From the NCBI GenBank assembly GCA_949987705.1, contig OX465283.1:167043850-167107849 (forward strand): a DNA stretch of 64,000 nucleotides. The letters are read 5' to 3'. Position numbers and translations under genes: made by a program. This document shows positions 24,461 to 36,130 of this stretch, one piece after another. The notes beneath the pieces were generated by a model. The model was given only the letters and a program-made list of their open reading frames with translations, ran no database searches and was not told the origin of the DNA. Every line of letters begins with the position of its first letter. Positions within the stretch are counted from its first letter, which is position 1. The stretch comes from Thereva unica (Eukaryota; Arthropoda; Insecta; Diptera; Therevidae).

Positions 24461-27400
24461 GAATACTTTCGGACAGTTCCGATTTTTATGAAATTTAGGA
24501 ATTAAGCTTATCTTACCCTCCTCTACAAAAGTTATATGTTCCTGATGGAAGCTTTTTGGTTTTAGGGGGTGAAAATTACTGATTTTGAAGAAAAATTTAA
24601 GAACAATACATTTAAGCAATATTTCGATTAAACCATGTTTAAATATGCTTGTAAAATAAACTCTCTTTCATATACCGGAATGCAATTTATGCTTTTAAGT
24701 AGGCGTGCAGCTCGGTGATCCAAAACAGTCACATCAATGTACTAACCGGGCCCAGTAGTAGCAATAACATAACAATTTTTCATTTTATATTTCTACTCTA
24801 GTTCTAAGTACGACGCGAGGATTGTTTCGGGGGTGTCAAAAAGAAACCCTATAGAAGAACGGACGGCGGAGGTTTGATCGTTGTGATCGTGTTGGAGTTT
24901 GTTGGGTGACGGTCGAATCGTATGAAAATATAGTTGGTGTCCTCCATGTAGGGTGGAGGGTTTTGATAATCAAGCGGGACGTATAAGTTTCTCAGAGGAA
25001 ACAGAAGAAATTTCTGACACACTGATGCAATCCTGCTGCATCTTATTTGGATTATAGTAGCGCAGATAGGGCATGCGTATTCAAGAATAGGCGGACAAGT
25101 GAACAGAAAAGGCTCTTTGTCACCCAAATATTGTTGAATTCCTCAGCTCTTCTTCAAGCTTGTTGTCTTTGGCAGAAAGAGGCCCAGATCCTAATTTGAT
25201 CGGCATCACTTAATGGGTTTTGTTCAGTATTTCCCAAATTATTGTTGCCAGTCTTTACGCATTTCTAGACGTCGAACGATTAATGAAACCAATGAATCTT
25301 TCTACCGCAATTAAGTCGATTGCGTTTGGCTATGGGTTTTGTAGGTTGGCCCGTGATCACCCTTGCGCCTACCTAAGCCCAGCCCATGTAACCGGTAAAT
25401 TTATTTATTTATTTCTTTATTTATTTGGCAAACCTAAGCCATATTTCAAGAGAGCAAAACAAATTATTATGGCGTCAGTATAAAGAACAAGCAGCATTAC
25501 TGGGCTTCTTACCGCAGAGTAATTTTCTTAAAGCATGCTATTACCATTCTATGCAATGTTTACAACTTCCTTTAAAATATTAATAGACCCATACGAAGGT
25601 ATCATGCCATAAGTGCACACTCTTCATCTTATCAGCAATATAATCGAAATATGATAGTAACACAACCGAAAGGTGATAAATTTCCAATAAGGACGAAAGA
25701 GGATCCCTCAAATTTAATATCTTCATACACTCGTCCCTTTCAATTGCTACAAGCATACAAACTCGCAAACCTCCCCCAGAAATGTCGATACCTTTTCGGT
25801 TTGAATATGGAGGAGCTGAGCATTAAAATTTTATCCACGTGCCCCCGACGAAATCATATTAGTAAAATGGGAGCATACAAAGGATCCATTCTTGTTATTT
25901 GTTGTAGCTCCTCTGGAGAATTCCGGTGATTTTAGGGCGATCTTATCGGGAAGGACAGGCCCGGGGGCTCGACGCGAACAGACAATATAAAAATGTTGTG
26001 GCCTTTTCAATTGGATGGCATCGAGGAAGCGCTACGTTGGGGCCAGAAAGTTTTAATTATAACGATCAATGTCTGAGCGCTGTAAATTACTGGGTGTAGT
26101 GACAGTGTCAACAGAATCAACTGAAGCCACATTCTCCCTCAGTGACAAATAAAAACTCTCACCTGAATCCAGCATGGGGACAATACGCCAGGACATCAGA
26201 CTTAATTAAACACGAGAAATAAATAGGCAGGGTGGCACTATTAACACATCATTCAGGGAAAACTTCTCAGTATCTCCCCCTTTTTTCTAAGTAAGAGTTC
26301 GGTACTGGATATAATTAGTGGCCTGGAAAAGTTTTCGTCCTGGAAGAAGGCTACATTCAGGTCCTTAATACCTCCGGGGAATTTCCTACAGCATCATGGC
26401 CGTAGTTTCTACTTCTCTAACACGTTTCGCAAATGAGATCTTGTATTCCGGCTGCTGAAAATTGCAAGGAAATCCTTTTAACAGCGCTTTGCTTTCAGTT
26501 TCTAAGCGGGAATTTAGGTCAGGCGACTGAAAAAAAAACACACAAATTTATTTTCAATTAAGTGCCAAAACATTTGAAAGGGAAAATTAAAGTAAAAAAT
26601 TAAATTCGCGCTTTTTATCTCTTTATCTTCCAGGCGCCTTTAAAAATTGAATACTTGCGGATAAAACCCAATTATGTAATTGAGAACTAATTTCGGCTTC
26701 GTTAATTTCTATTTCATTTCAATTACATTTATTTTGGGGAATTAGTTGGGGCTGCGACCTCTCGAATAATTTGCTCGACCCCTTGTAGTTCAGGAGTACC
26801 CCGCCAGCCGATAGATAGATAACTCATTAGATGCCTCAATGGAGGAATTTCAATTGTATTTGCATTTTGGGTTGCAGAGCATGTAAAGATTTTTAGTTGT
26901 GGGATAACACTTCGAATAGTGGCAGGAAGTTGTTGCGATTAGAGTATTTCACTACTGATCTAGCGAATCAAGGACGGATGAAGGCTGTTTATCTGGAAAG
27001 CGCAATGCTAGAGAGATATTTGTTGAGTTAAAGCCATATGTAGCATCAAACCGGCAGATCTACAGAAACGGCACTATGTCAAGTGGTGAGAACAGCGCAG
27101 GAGTAACTGGGTCAGGGGCAAGAAGGTGATCGAACACTATTTCCTATATTCCTTCGAGATAACGACAAGACTGCTAATGCAGGTTCTCTAAAGTCCCAAA
27201 CATTCACTGTCTCTATGACCTAATGATAACTTTCGGCAAGTGCCATGTAATATAATTCCTGGTTAATGCTCCAGATCACATTTCAGTGAAAATTCAAATT
27301 TAAATTAAAATCTCCCACCGGAACATCCTGCATGTCCACCCCTTTCTGGCAAGAACAAAACCGCCCTTTAACACGGATCTGGCAGCAGCAAAAAAGCCTC

Positions 27401-30400
27401 ACCATTTAAAGAGGGGCGGCAGTGGTGCAGTTGCACTCGGGCGTGGCAAAAAACATTGCAGTGCAGAGCATTATAGCAATTTAATGTAATGATATAATTT
27501 TTTATACAGCAAGCAGCCACAATCAGGGCACACAAAGCACTGGAAAGGTGCATCAGCTTCATTTAATTTAATCCTTTAATCTGGGAAGCACACAGAAAGT
27601 CGGTTTCCTTTTTTCGTCCAATTATATCCTGGCACCGTTTCCTCGAATTCTTTTTTTGCGAATATTTGCAAATAGGATTTTAAAGGTGGCTGCAGACCTA
27701 GACAAGTCTTGTTAATTACTGGGATTACCGGCTTCCCTTCAGTGACAGGACTTCCATGGGGTGGCGGTGACCGCGTGAAATAATTTCATGACATGGCCCG
27801 CAGCTCTGGCGAGCAAATCATAAGCGAATTAACGCCGCTTTTCACATTTCATGAGCACGGAGGCCAGAACGAATTTATTCAACTTGAAGCACGGGGATGG
27901 GGTCACCACTGCTGGGCGGCGGGGCTCACTCCGTTTTTGGGGCAATGTTTTGGACCGAGTTGGATACTATGCCACCAGATAAAGCCGTAAAATAGACAAT
28001 TGCTTGCGATTTGTTCGGACATGTTGATGACACTATAGCATTACGGCGCTATTGTCTGCGCTCGGCTGGCAGTTAGGCCGCACAGCCGAATTTCGCTTTT
28101 TGTTGCAAATTGCACCTATTTAATGCGATTGGATTTGGCGGCTGCTTGCTTAATGAGTGAGTTTTGACACAAAATAATGTGGTCATAGGAGATTAAACTT
28201 GGGCACCAGACCGCACGTTGTAGTTTGAATGCAGTTCGAGTGCTGCGTAAATGTTTGCTGCAAGTGTGCAATCAAATCGCTTATCTTTCGTGGCAAAAAC
28301 CTAATCGAATTAAAACGATCGACACACATGCTCACGTTTGCTGTTGCTTTAAAATATTTTGAAGTCGAAAAATATATCCGAGAATTATTTGAATGTTTTC
28401 GACATTGTGTGATGGGAAAACTTGCTAGGCTGTCGTATCGTATCGACTATCGTTAATCTAGCCGCTGCCCCCGCCTTATGGCCACTAAAACAGTTTTACT
28501 TAGGTTTTGGAAATCTTGGATAGAAGGGCCAGAAGCAGTAATCGAGCATGACTGAAACGATAGAAGTGCCTTATATTGCCTCCGCACCAGCTCAGGAGCT
28601 GCGTGCGATCGTAATTTATTTGTCCCGTTTTTACGTGTCCATATTTCTCCGTCCGGTATATAAGTTTGTGGACCCATCTCTGCTCGACTCTTTTCAACAA
28701 GTTTGCCTTTCGACAATGCCCTGGCCCTACACCACACCCGCCTCCACGGAGTAGAAAGTATTCTTCTAATCGAAGGTTGCCATTGCGCGAAGGTTGCCAA
28801 CGATTTTTAACTATACATATCTCGCCAAGGTCGACACCATTTTTAGTACTTTTCTAAAACCGTACGTTACAGACTTCCGCAGAAAGGGCTTGCTTGATTT
28901 GGGAAAAACACAAGCTTTTGCTTCTTACGTTGTTCAGACAACACTATTACATTCTTATAAAAACCCGGGCAACCCGACTCAACACTATGATACCAACTTA
29001 ATCACCCTATTTGGAGCATCATGCTGGTTTAGTTGTAAGGGCAGCTTGCTGCTTGTTACGCACGGCAGATAATCGTCGGGGACTTTCTGCTCTTAAATTC
29101 TGTTATAACCTCTTTGGATGCCACTACCCATGGGCTTGCGTACGAATTTCTGCTAAGTCTGTTGAAGTATTCAGCTCTGCATTTCCTGAGAGTCTTGTTC
29201 GGCGTGCAATGGTGGAGTCACTGGTTCGATTCATCTCGACAGCGGTCCGCGAGGCAGTGGCGCATTCCGTCGGTTTTATACCATGTCGGACATCTCGTCG
29301 AATTTCTTGATCGTCGATCCATTGCTTCCAGCGTACCCAGTTCTGTACATCCTTTCGTGACTTTTCGTCCGTAAGGCCTGATGGCCACTACGGTTGCTTA
29401 TTTGCCACTGCAAGTCCCTGACAAACGTTTCGCTAATGGACGTGTGAAATGCATTTTCCATTTGAAAATATTCGTTGAATTGCTGTCTACAACATCTCAT
29501 GTTGAGTCATGAGAGCGCTTTTATCAGAATCCTCCTCAACTGACTCACTATATTGCACACGCATTGAGGTCCCTTGAGATCACTTTTTGGCTCAGTCGAT
29601 TTGTGTTGTACATTTATGAGCTACGATTTTGTAATTAAGTGGTTTTTAATTGTTGCTGAAATACATATTACACCAAATTACTTTGAGGCCCTTTGCAGAT
29701 CTAGGAAAGCTCTTTCAAACGACCCTAAACGGATTCCTGGATAATTTGTTGTATATAAACACATACATATACACAACTATACAGGCGAAAATCGAAAATA
29801 TAAAAACGAATAAAATAACTATTTTGAAAGTAAACTTAACGTATCAACGCCTTCAGTCCAAACTTCTGAAGCCTCGCCTCGAACAGAAGATTTTCAAGGA
29901 AGAAAATCCCTTTTTTGTCTTAGCGCAGAGTCGGAGCTCATTCCCAAAACAGCAACACAAGAAAAAAGGAGGAAAAAACTTGGCAATCTTTCCCAAAAAC
30001 CGAATACCACTTTGGCATTTTGGGTTGGAGATAAGCTGTTAAACACCCAAAAGTATCGAAACCCTCTTTAGTTTTTGGGCTTTTAACTGTTTTTTCAATA
30101 CACCAGCGAGAAATATTCCCGGTGTTATGTAAATTAAGAAAGGATTAAAGTATCTTGCTCATAGGCTGAAAATTAACATTTTAAACGTTTTGGTTCCCTC
30201 AGGCTTAGCATGGGCTTACACCTTTGCATAACCGGCATATCTTTATGTAAATCAATGCTAGTGAAAGAAAACTTTTGAAGGATATACGAGTATGTGTATA
30301 CAGATTGGAATCCTCACTCGAAAAGGGTTGTGCAAGCACAAATTGTGCTGACAAGGACATTTGCTCTCCAGCTCCGTAACACTTGTGACATGTGACGAAT

Positions 30401-31459
30401 AGAATTTGAATTGTATTAATTTGTTTTTTGTTACCCGAAAAGGGTTCGCTCCATATGGCGTTCGAAATTTACAGATCAGAGATAAGGCAATGACAAATGC
30501 CTCCAGCAACATTTTATCATTGTTGTTGCAGAAAATTAAGCCGCAACTTATCCTTAAACATTCTCGAATTTATAGTAAAGCGTTTTAGAAGTAAAGTGTT
30601 ATTTATTGCAGGACCGGAAACTCCGTTCCAACTCCAATACGAAAGAAACTGGCCATAAATTTCGGAAATTCCGCCTGCAATTGTGGCAATTATTTACGAC
30701 TTAAATCTTGTTGATCCATTTTATTTCTAAACGAAATGCTCGTTCGTCCTGAAAGGTTGCATTTCTTGTATCATTTAATCAAGAAAACAGCCCTAGCGCA
30801 CCTGAAGGTGAACAGAAGTTCACATATTTCATTCCAGATCCTGGACCCAATGGACTATAAATCGCACTTGGAAACGTTTCCTTCATATAAAATAAAAGGA
30901 TTTTATTGCGATGCATTACACGCCAACGGTACGTGCTACACCTGAAAAATGCATGGCTTGGTGAAGCCCGGATGCGGAACTTCAACTTTTTAATCCATTT
31001 GGGAGCATTCAACTAAACAAGATATTGGCCACTCGAGAGTTTAAAAAGCGCACGAGCATTCGGGAGCAATTTATTCAGAATTTAAGATTTTATTACCGAC
31101 GGAGCTCCCCCCAGAATTCGATTCTGTTTAATTTTTCTCGGAATGTAGCTGCGGAATTTGCTATTAAATTGGTTTCGCGAATTTTTGCCGGGAAATATGA
31201 GGAGCATCTTTCATAGGAATACTTGTGTAACTTTGTGCTTTGTCGGGTGGCAATGAGTTTTGAGGGCAGTCGAAGTCGGAGGAATGGAGTGCGGCCATGG
31301 GTTTCACGTTGTCGAAAATTAAAGAAAGGAAAATCAAGAAAAGAACGTATTTGAGCACCTGTTGTTAATTTTCTTCCAATTTTAAAAAGTTTTACTTAAA
31401 TTGAAATAATGTATGTGCACGGATTTTAAGATCTCCAAAAACATGCAGTCCAGTAGCAC
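24461..31459. other. Long unannotated tract
   Basis: No recognised gene, array or transposon domain. Overlapping short frames at 28453-29500 on both strands and the 130-codon plus frame at 29650-30042 (lysine- and isoleucine-rich) have no identifiable motif. Sub-blocks such as 27700-28150 look complex and unique, as regulatory or conserved DNA might. That is an impression only. Confidence 0.5.
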
Positions 31460-31469
31460 TCCCGCTCCG

Positions 31470-32075
31470 GAATCTCTCGGAATGTTGACTATTATAGAAT
31501 GTCCTCGCGCAGACTAGGGCTCAGGCAGCCATTGGCTTTCAGCAGAAACAGTTTTTGCATATGGCTGATTTCAGCCTCAAGGTGGAGTGGTACCAAATTG
31601 AGGAAAGTCTCTAACTTCAGATGGCTCTGGTGATGCAAAGACAGGCCATTCTTTCATTTTTGCTTAATTTAGAAACTTTTAAGCCACTGTACTAAAGCCT
31701 CGAAAGCTGCGCTGGGTGGTATATTTTCAGTGAATGGTTTTCGGTTCACAATCTTGGTGTCAGGCCTGTAGGGATCTGTGTATCCTGTTCATCAAAGCAT
31801 ACATGTGATGGTTCCAGTTGAGGTTGGCATCGAACGTCACTCCTAACCATTTGGTATATTGCACGAAAAGCCTATTGTTCTGCCTGCGAGTGTAGGACTC
31901 GAAAGTCCCGGTAGTCTTGGTTTTCTGGTAAACGGAACTTTGATCGTTTTGTCGGGATTGACATTTAGTCCTACGCTGGTTATGATGTTGTACTTTTGCG
32001 AAGTTTATCCAGACTCTTGTAAATTAGCTCGTGTTCATTCTATAACGACAAAAAGAACCCAGGATCCAACAACCC
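31470..32075 (-). pseudogene. LINE reverse transcriptase C-terminal half (R1/Jockey-like)
   Basis: Reading leftward, the remnant starts near 32075 with GLNVNPDKTIKVPFTRK and GRTIGF, the conserved VNPxKTE--FTRK segment after the catalytic YADD. A frameshift at about 31860 leads into QYTKWLGVTFDANLNWNHHM, the KYLGV-LD--LNW--H motif of the RT thumb. Beyond more stops come RMACLCITRAI and then, in another frame, TFLNLVPLHLEAEI. These match the family's RLACLGITGAM and ALEVLLNLPPLHL. The gene was the DNA-synthesis part of a non-LTR retrotransposon ORF2. The YADD box, the rest of RT and the endonuclease were not found upstream. Multiple stops and shifts make it inactive. Confidence 0.87.
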
Positions 32076-34078
32076 CTCTGCTACGGTAACATATAATATG
32101 ACAAGGAGCACGGGTTTACACAAAATTGGTCTACTAGCAATATTGTTGTATGCCTAACAGACATTCTCAACCAAAGCTTTGATTAGTTTGGTCTGGTTGT
32201 TCCAGAAGTTCAACGCAAGGTCCCCCGCTCAGCTAGCTAAATAAACTTCAAACTATAGTATTGACTAAGTTTTAAAGAACGAAATCGGGAGTCTATATAA
32301 ACAGCTCTAGCTCGATTCCATTCCTTGCCTTATTCCTAATCTCTATAAACCGTCTTCTCTCAGTCTTACCTTACCCACTACACAGCTTCGCCGAGGAATA
32401 CCACATTATCCTTATGCTTTCTATAAGTCAATCACGCACTAGACTTTGTCTTTATAGTCGCGAGGGCATGTCCAACCCTATTAACAGAGACACCAAACTC
32501 GTTCCTGGGGCCGCCAGAATTGTGTTCAATCCAAACTCTGCTCCACTGAAATTACTGCCCTCCTGCAATATTTTCCCGCACTTAAGACTAGCTCGGCTCA
32601 CTCCCATAACCTGTAATCCCCTTTCGTGCACACTACGCTGTCTGTGACGTAAGTGGGACTCGGTAAATAACAAAAAACATTTAGTCGAAAGTATTTGCTG
32701 TTAACTTAATAAATAACTTAGCAACTGATTGTATACAAACCTAACTCTTAGGAAGGGAGGCTCCGAGCAAACCCTGCAAGTGGACCAATTACCTGCGAAA
32801 GTATTCGAAAGTGTATCCCTGCCATTTAAAGCACGCTCCACAGAAGTGGATGACCCTTCGTCACCCCAAGGATGAACCTAAAGGAGTGGATTTTATAATC
32901 TCACAATTTACTACAAGCTAGACTTCATCTAGAGGCTTCTAAATAAATTTCGGAATACTCCAAAGAGACTTGGCCGAAGGGAAGGGCCCATTGCGAAGAG
33001 GACAATTTTTTCCTAATGATTTGGTCAGGATTTGTTTGTCGGGAAGGAGCCGACGTCCCTTGGGGTGCGGGAAATTCTAATTTCCCGAAGGGGTGGTAAC
33101 AGCACGTTTTAACCACCTGCTGTTTGCGGTTTACCACGGCTTAGCCAATACAATAATTTCCGCCACAATCAACCTTAATAATTTATTAATGAAGGGAAAA
33201 CGGAGGGGGATAGGATTGCGTGACATAAAACAAGTTGCGCCAGGATCTGTCCATATCGCCAGTTCGGTAGGCGTTTCGCTTAGGCCTGCAGTAAGAGTCG
33301 TTGGTGGTAAGTTTTCGTCAAGTTTTCTACCCCGAATTCTTAGCTGTGGTGGGATGAGCACATAAATATGTATAGGAGCTGGATGCGGCGGTGTGGCTTC
33401 ATACCATGGACGGCCGGAGCGTCATACCTTACGGATTTCCATACTTAAATTTTATTAAAGCTCCCAGGGGTGGGAGGCGGGGTGTCGCCGAGGGCTGAAG
33501 CCTTTTTCACTTTAATTAAAAGTTTATGTGTTTTCGGAAGCACCTCTTTGCAGTTAAGCCGAAACGTGGCCGAATATTAGGGAAAACGGCCTTGATAAGG
33601 TAATTATCACATTATTAATCATTTATGAAACAAGGATAAAGGGATAATAATGTCGGGATAAAGGATTTACCATCCTGAAAATAGCAGCCTGTCAGTTTGT
33701 GGATAGTCAGTCTGTATGCAGCTTTGCGGCTGATGAGTTACGAATTATGTTGGTAAATTATTTATTAAAGTTTTCATGATAGAACTTTGTAAGCTCTCTG
33801 ACAGTTTAATTTGTGCTCCGAGTTTTATCGTAATCCCCTGATGCCTTCGGTGCGGAGGGCACCAGCCATAATTGTTTGATTAATGAGCAGCCAATTCCGC
33901 AACTTTACCTATACTTAAGCGAGAGCAGCTCTAATTTATAATAATTGCCAACACTACTGAAAATGTTTATTTTGAAAAGCATAAATTCTCGTCTGGCTTT
34001 TCACGTCCAGTCATTCAAAAATGCAAAAAACCTTTTTTAAAGAGAAATTCAAATAATTCACGTCAGGTTGAGTCCCAT
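32076..34078. other. Unannotated tract with a possible LTR
   Basis: Contains the TATA-bearing segment described separately (about 32280). No RT core is found upstream of the neighbouring LINE remnant. Short overlapping frames at 32414-32673 and 33093-33365 carry no motifs. Confidence 0.45.
32294..32300 (+). promoter_or_regulatory. TATA-like box, possible solo LTR promoter
   Basis: TATATAA follows CGGGAGTC and precedes a pyrimidine-rich leader, an arrangement seen in Gypsy-type LTRs. A TGTATGCC that could start an LTR lies near 32150. No matching CA end or target duplication was found, so the LTR reading is weak. Confidence 0.22.
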
Positions 34079-34079
34079 C

Positions 34080-34103
34080 ACCTGCAGCTGCAGGTATAAA
34101 AAA
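34080..34103 (+). promoter_or_regulatory. E-box palindrome abutting a TATA box
   Basis: A perfect 16-bp palindrome ACCTGCAGCTGCAGGT (34080-34095) contains a central CAGCTG E-box and, with the preceding C, a CACCTG E-box. It runs directly into TATAAAAAA (34095-34103). A bHLH site cluster next to a TATA box would make a plausible core promoter. No good initiator stands 25-30 bases downstream; the nearest TCAGTC is at 34170. A candidate 3' splice site (pyrimidine tract ending in TTTGCAG) is at 34206-34212. Function is inferred. Confidence 0.35.
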
Positions 34104-34459
34104 TTTCGTGGCACGAGAATTTACCTAGATAAATTGAACCTGTGCAGCGAACTTAAACACGGTTCACGGTTCAGTCGAAAGTGATTTTTGTTGGTCCTCC
34201 TTCTGTTTGCAGGTGGAAGTGGTAATGCGATTTAAATGCAATGGAAATGAGATTTATAGCACAAGCATTTTAGTACCGTTTGATGGATTGCGTGCAGGCT
34301 GTCTATCCCAGCTTCTATGGCAAATTTTGAGGGTTCAATGCTCTGGCGGAGGCTTCGAAAAAGTGGAAGAGTTGGCGTTCATCTGCTCCACATTCCTTTG
34401 CCAAAATTTTTACGAAAAACAAAAGCATCAGAATTATATGAATTCATCAAAATGAAGCC

Positions 34460-34705
34460 AAAGATCCGTGGTAATCTCCACGGGGACTGCTCGATTTGGT
34501 GCCGTTCCTCTTGAGATGTGCCAAAAATGCTGCCCTGATGCTGATCAACAGTATATTGCTTCGACCAGGTTCACAACAAGCTTTGGAGGACGCTGATACC
34601 CTAATGATCATAACTGCCCTAATGTTGGCCTAGTCAAATGAATATGTGATATTGGTGGGAAAGAGATCGACCTTTTCGTAATACCACTTCTGCTTTGCTT
34701 AATCA
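34460..34705 (+). pseudogene. Decayed PIN-like domain fragment (tentative)
   Basis: One frame reads QQALEDADTLMIITALMLA, then after a stop SNEYVILVGK, and after a frameshift EIDLFVIPLLL. This resembles a conserved block in a family of uncharacterised metazoan proteins with a PIN/FEN-like fold, often multicopy in insects, whose pattern is roughly DADTLIVxTAL--VVVVGED-DLLVLL. The acidic residues in ADT are present. The second acidic cluster is partly changed. The match is from memory and short. The following frame at 34695-35015 (106 codons, plus) may be part of the same gene but shows no motif I recognise. Confidence 0.33.
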
Positions 34706-35015
34706 GGCGAAACTGAAACGTCTCAAAGTCCTGCAGAATAACGATGACTTGCAACCTGTCATTGATCTTTTCGAAGACTCTCATGCAAGATTAACAAAGC
34801 AAGAAACGTGTTGCTCATGGTCCTTTATCGGAAAGAACATGAGATTTGAGATACAGGAAATATGTACAAAAGTAAAACGAGAGGACATCAAGTACTTTGA
34901 AGAGAAATTTGGCGTACGCCCTAGAATTTTTTGCGTACCCCTCGGGGTACACGTACCCCACTTTGGAGACCTCTGGCAGATGATGGTCTTTAGACGGTTA
35001 AGTCTCGTTCCGTAA

Positions 35016-35840
35016 ACATGCAGGATAAGCTATCCTAGGTCCTGTATTAAGTGAATTTTATGTCAAACGAGTAGCAGAGGCTCGTTTCCAGGATTTGATT
35101 CGATAGCCCTAGATTTTGTAGAACTGTCACTTTAGGCAAGGTAGCTGCTGTACTGCTGGTGAATGGTATATTTGTGTGCACCAATAACTACTTAATAAGG
35201 ATCTACAGTAATAAACGGATCTTTATATTTTATGACATCTAAAGGGCTGCTCTGCTGTACTAACACTGGACTATTTTGTCTACCGAATCGGATCACTTTT
35301 TGTGCACATGGAACCCGAGCCATATAGTATTATCAAGCCGCCGCTCAATGCGGTTTGACTTCGGAAATTGAAGGAGGACCAGCATATTCAGAATGGTAAT
35401 AGTAACTCAATTCGTATAAGCACACTTAGAGAAATTAAAGCGATAATGTCCCACAGGTCCAAATCTGAACTGGTTTAGGGCTGTCTATGTGCCTCTGGGG
35501 AGCTGAATATTCTCAATCATGTTAACCTTTTTCGGTTCCTCATCATCGAGTGTAAGGAAACAGACGATGCTGACATCAGGGAGGTTGTGATGTAGCTGAG
35601 TAACAGGTAAAAGAATTAAATAAACCATTGTGAAACTACTTTGATGCGGTTCCATTCATTCCTTATCTCTTTAATTAAAAACTAGTTAAAAGCATCGAGG
35701 CTTCGAAGGCAATTAAAAGACAGATAATTTGTTTCAACGGCTATAGGCTACTCGAACGTCGATCAATAAGTTTTTACGGTTGGAGCTTTAATTCCACAAT
35801 TTTCGCGCCATAAAAACTGCACCACTAAATGACTTCTTTG
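35016..35840. other. Unannotated tract
   Basis: No recognisable gene or repeat. It lies between the tentative PIN-like fragment and the mariner remnant and may hold further decayed mobile DNA. Confidence 0.45.
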
Positions 35841-35846
35841 GTCGAT

Positions 35847-36130
35847 TTATTCATTCAACCGCAATAACGACGTATAATACTCGTCATTTGTCGTCAAGTG
35901 ACTGATGTAGATGATTCCGCAGGCATCCCAAAAACGAGTGGGCACTTCCTTGTTGATCAATTTCATCGTCTTCGCCTTCTTCGGAACCGCCTTCCCCCAC
36001 TGTTTGAACTGTTCTTCCGTCTCTGCATCTGGAGTGCAGTGGTCTTTCAATGTTTTGCCCATAGAACCTCGACAGAATTGCAATGGAAACACGTCGCTCA
36101 TTTTGCCAAAAGTTTTTCCACACCAAGTTT
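35847..36130 (-). pseudogene. mariner transposase remnant
   Basis: This is a piece of the catalytic half of a Tc1/mariner-superfamily transposase, the DD34D enzyme that cuts and pastes the element. In one minus-strand frame it reads HCTPDAETEEQFKQW, PKKAKTM, then FWDACGIIYISHL and EYYTSLLRLNE. These match the mariner series HHYTPE--QSKQW, PKKAKTV, VFWDA-GII-IDYL and EYY--LLDRL. The first catalytic aspartate (family DETW) is not visible, because the segment before HCTPD is scrambled. The block with the second aspartate (family HQDNA) is gone after the stop at 35847. No 28-30 bp terminal repeats were found. It is a truncated, dead copy. Confidence 0.87.

Noticed and set aside
29650..30042. 130-codon plus-strand frame rich in Lys and Ile
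   Set aside because: Reads through A-rich DNA; no motif.
32150..32720. Complete solo LTR with TG...CA ends
   Set aside because: The TATA box and leader fit, but no terminal CA and no matching 4-6 bp duplication could be placed. Only the TATA-like box is listed.
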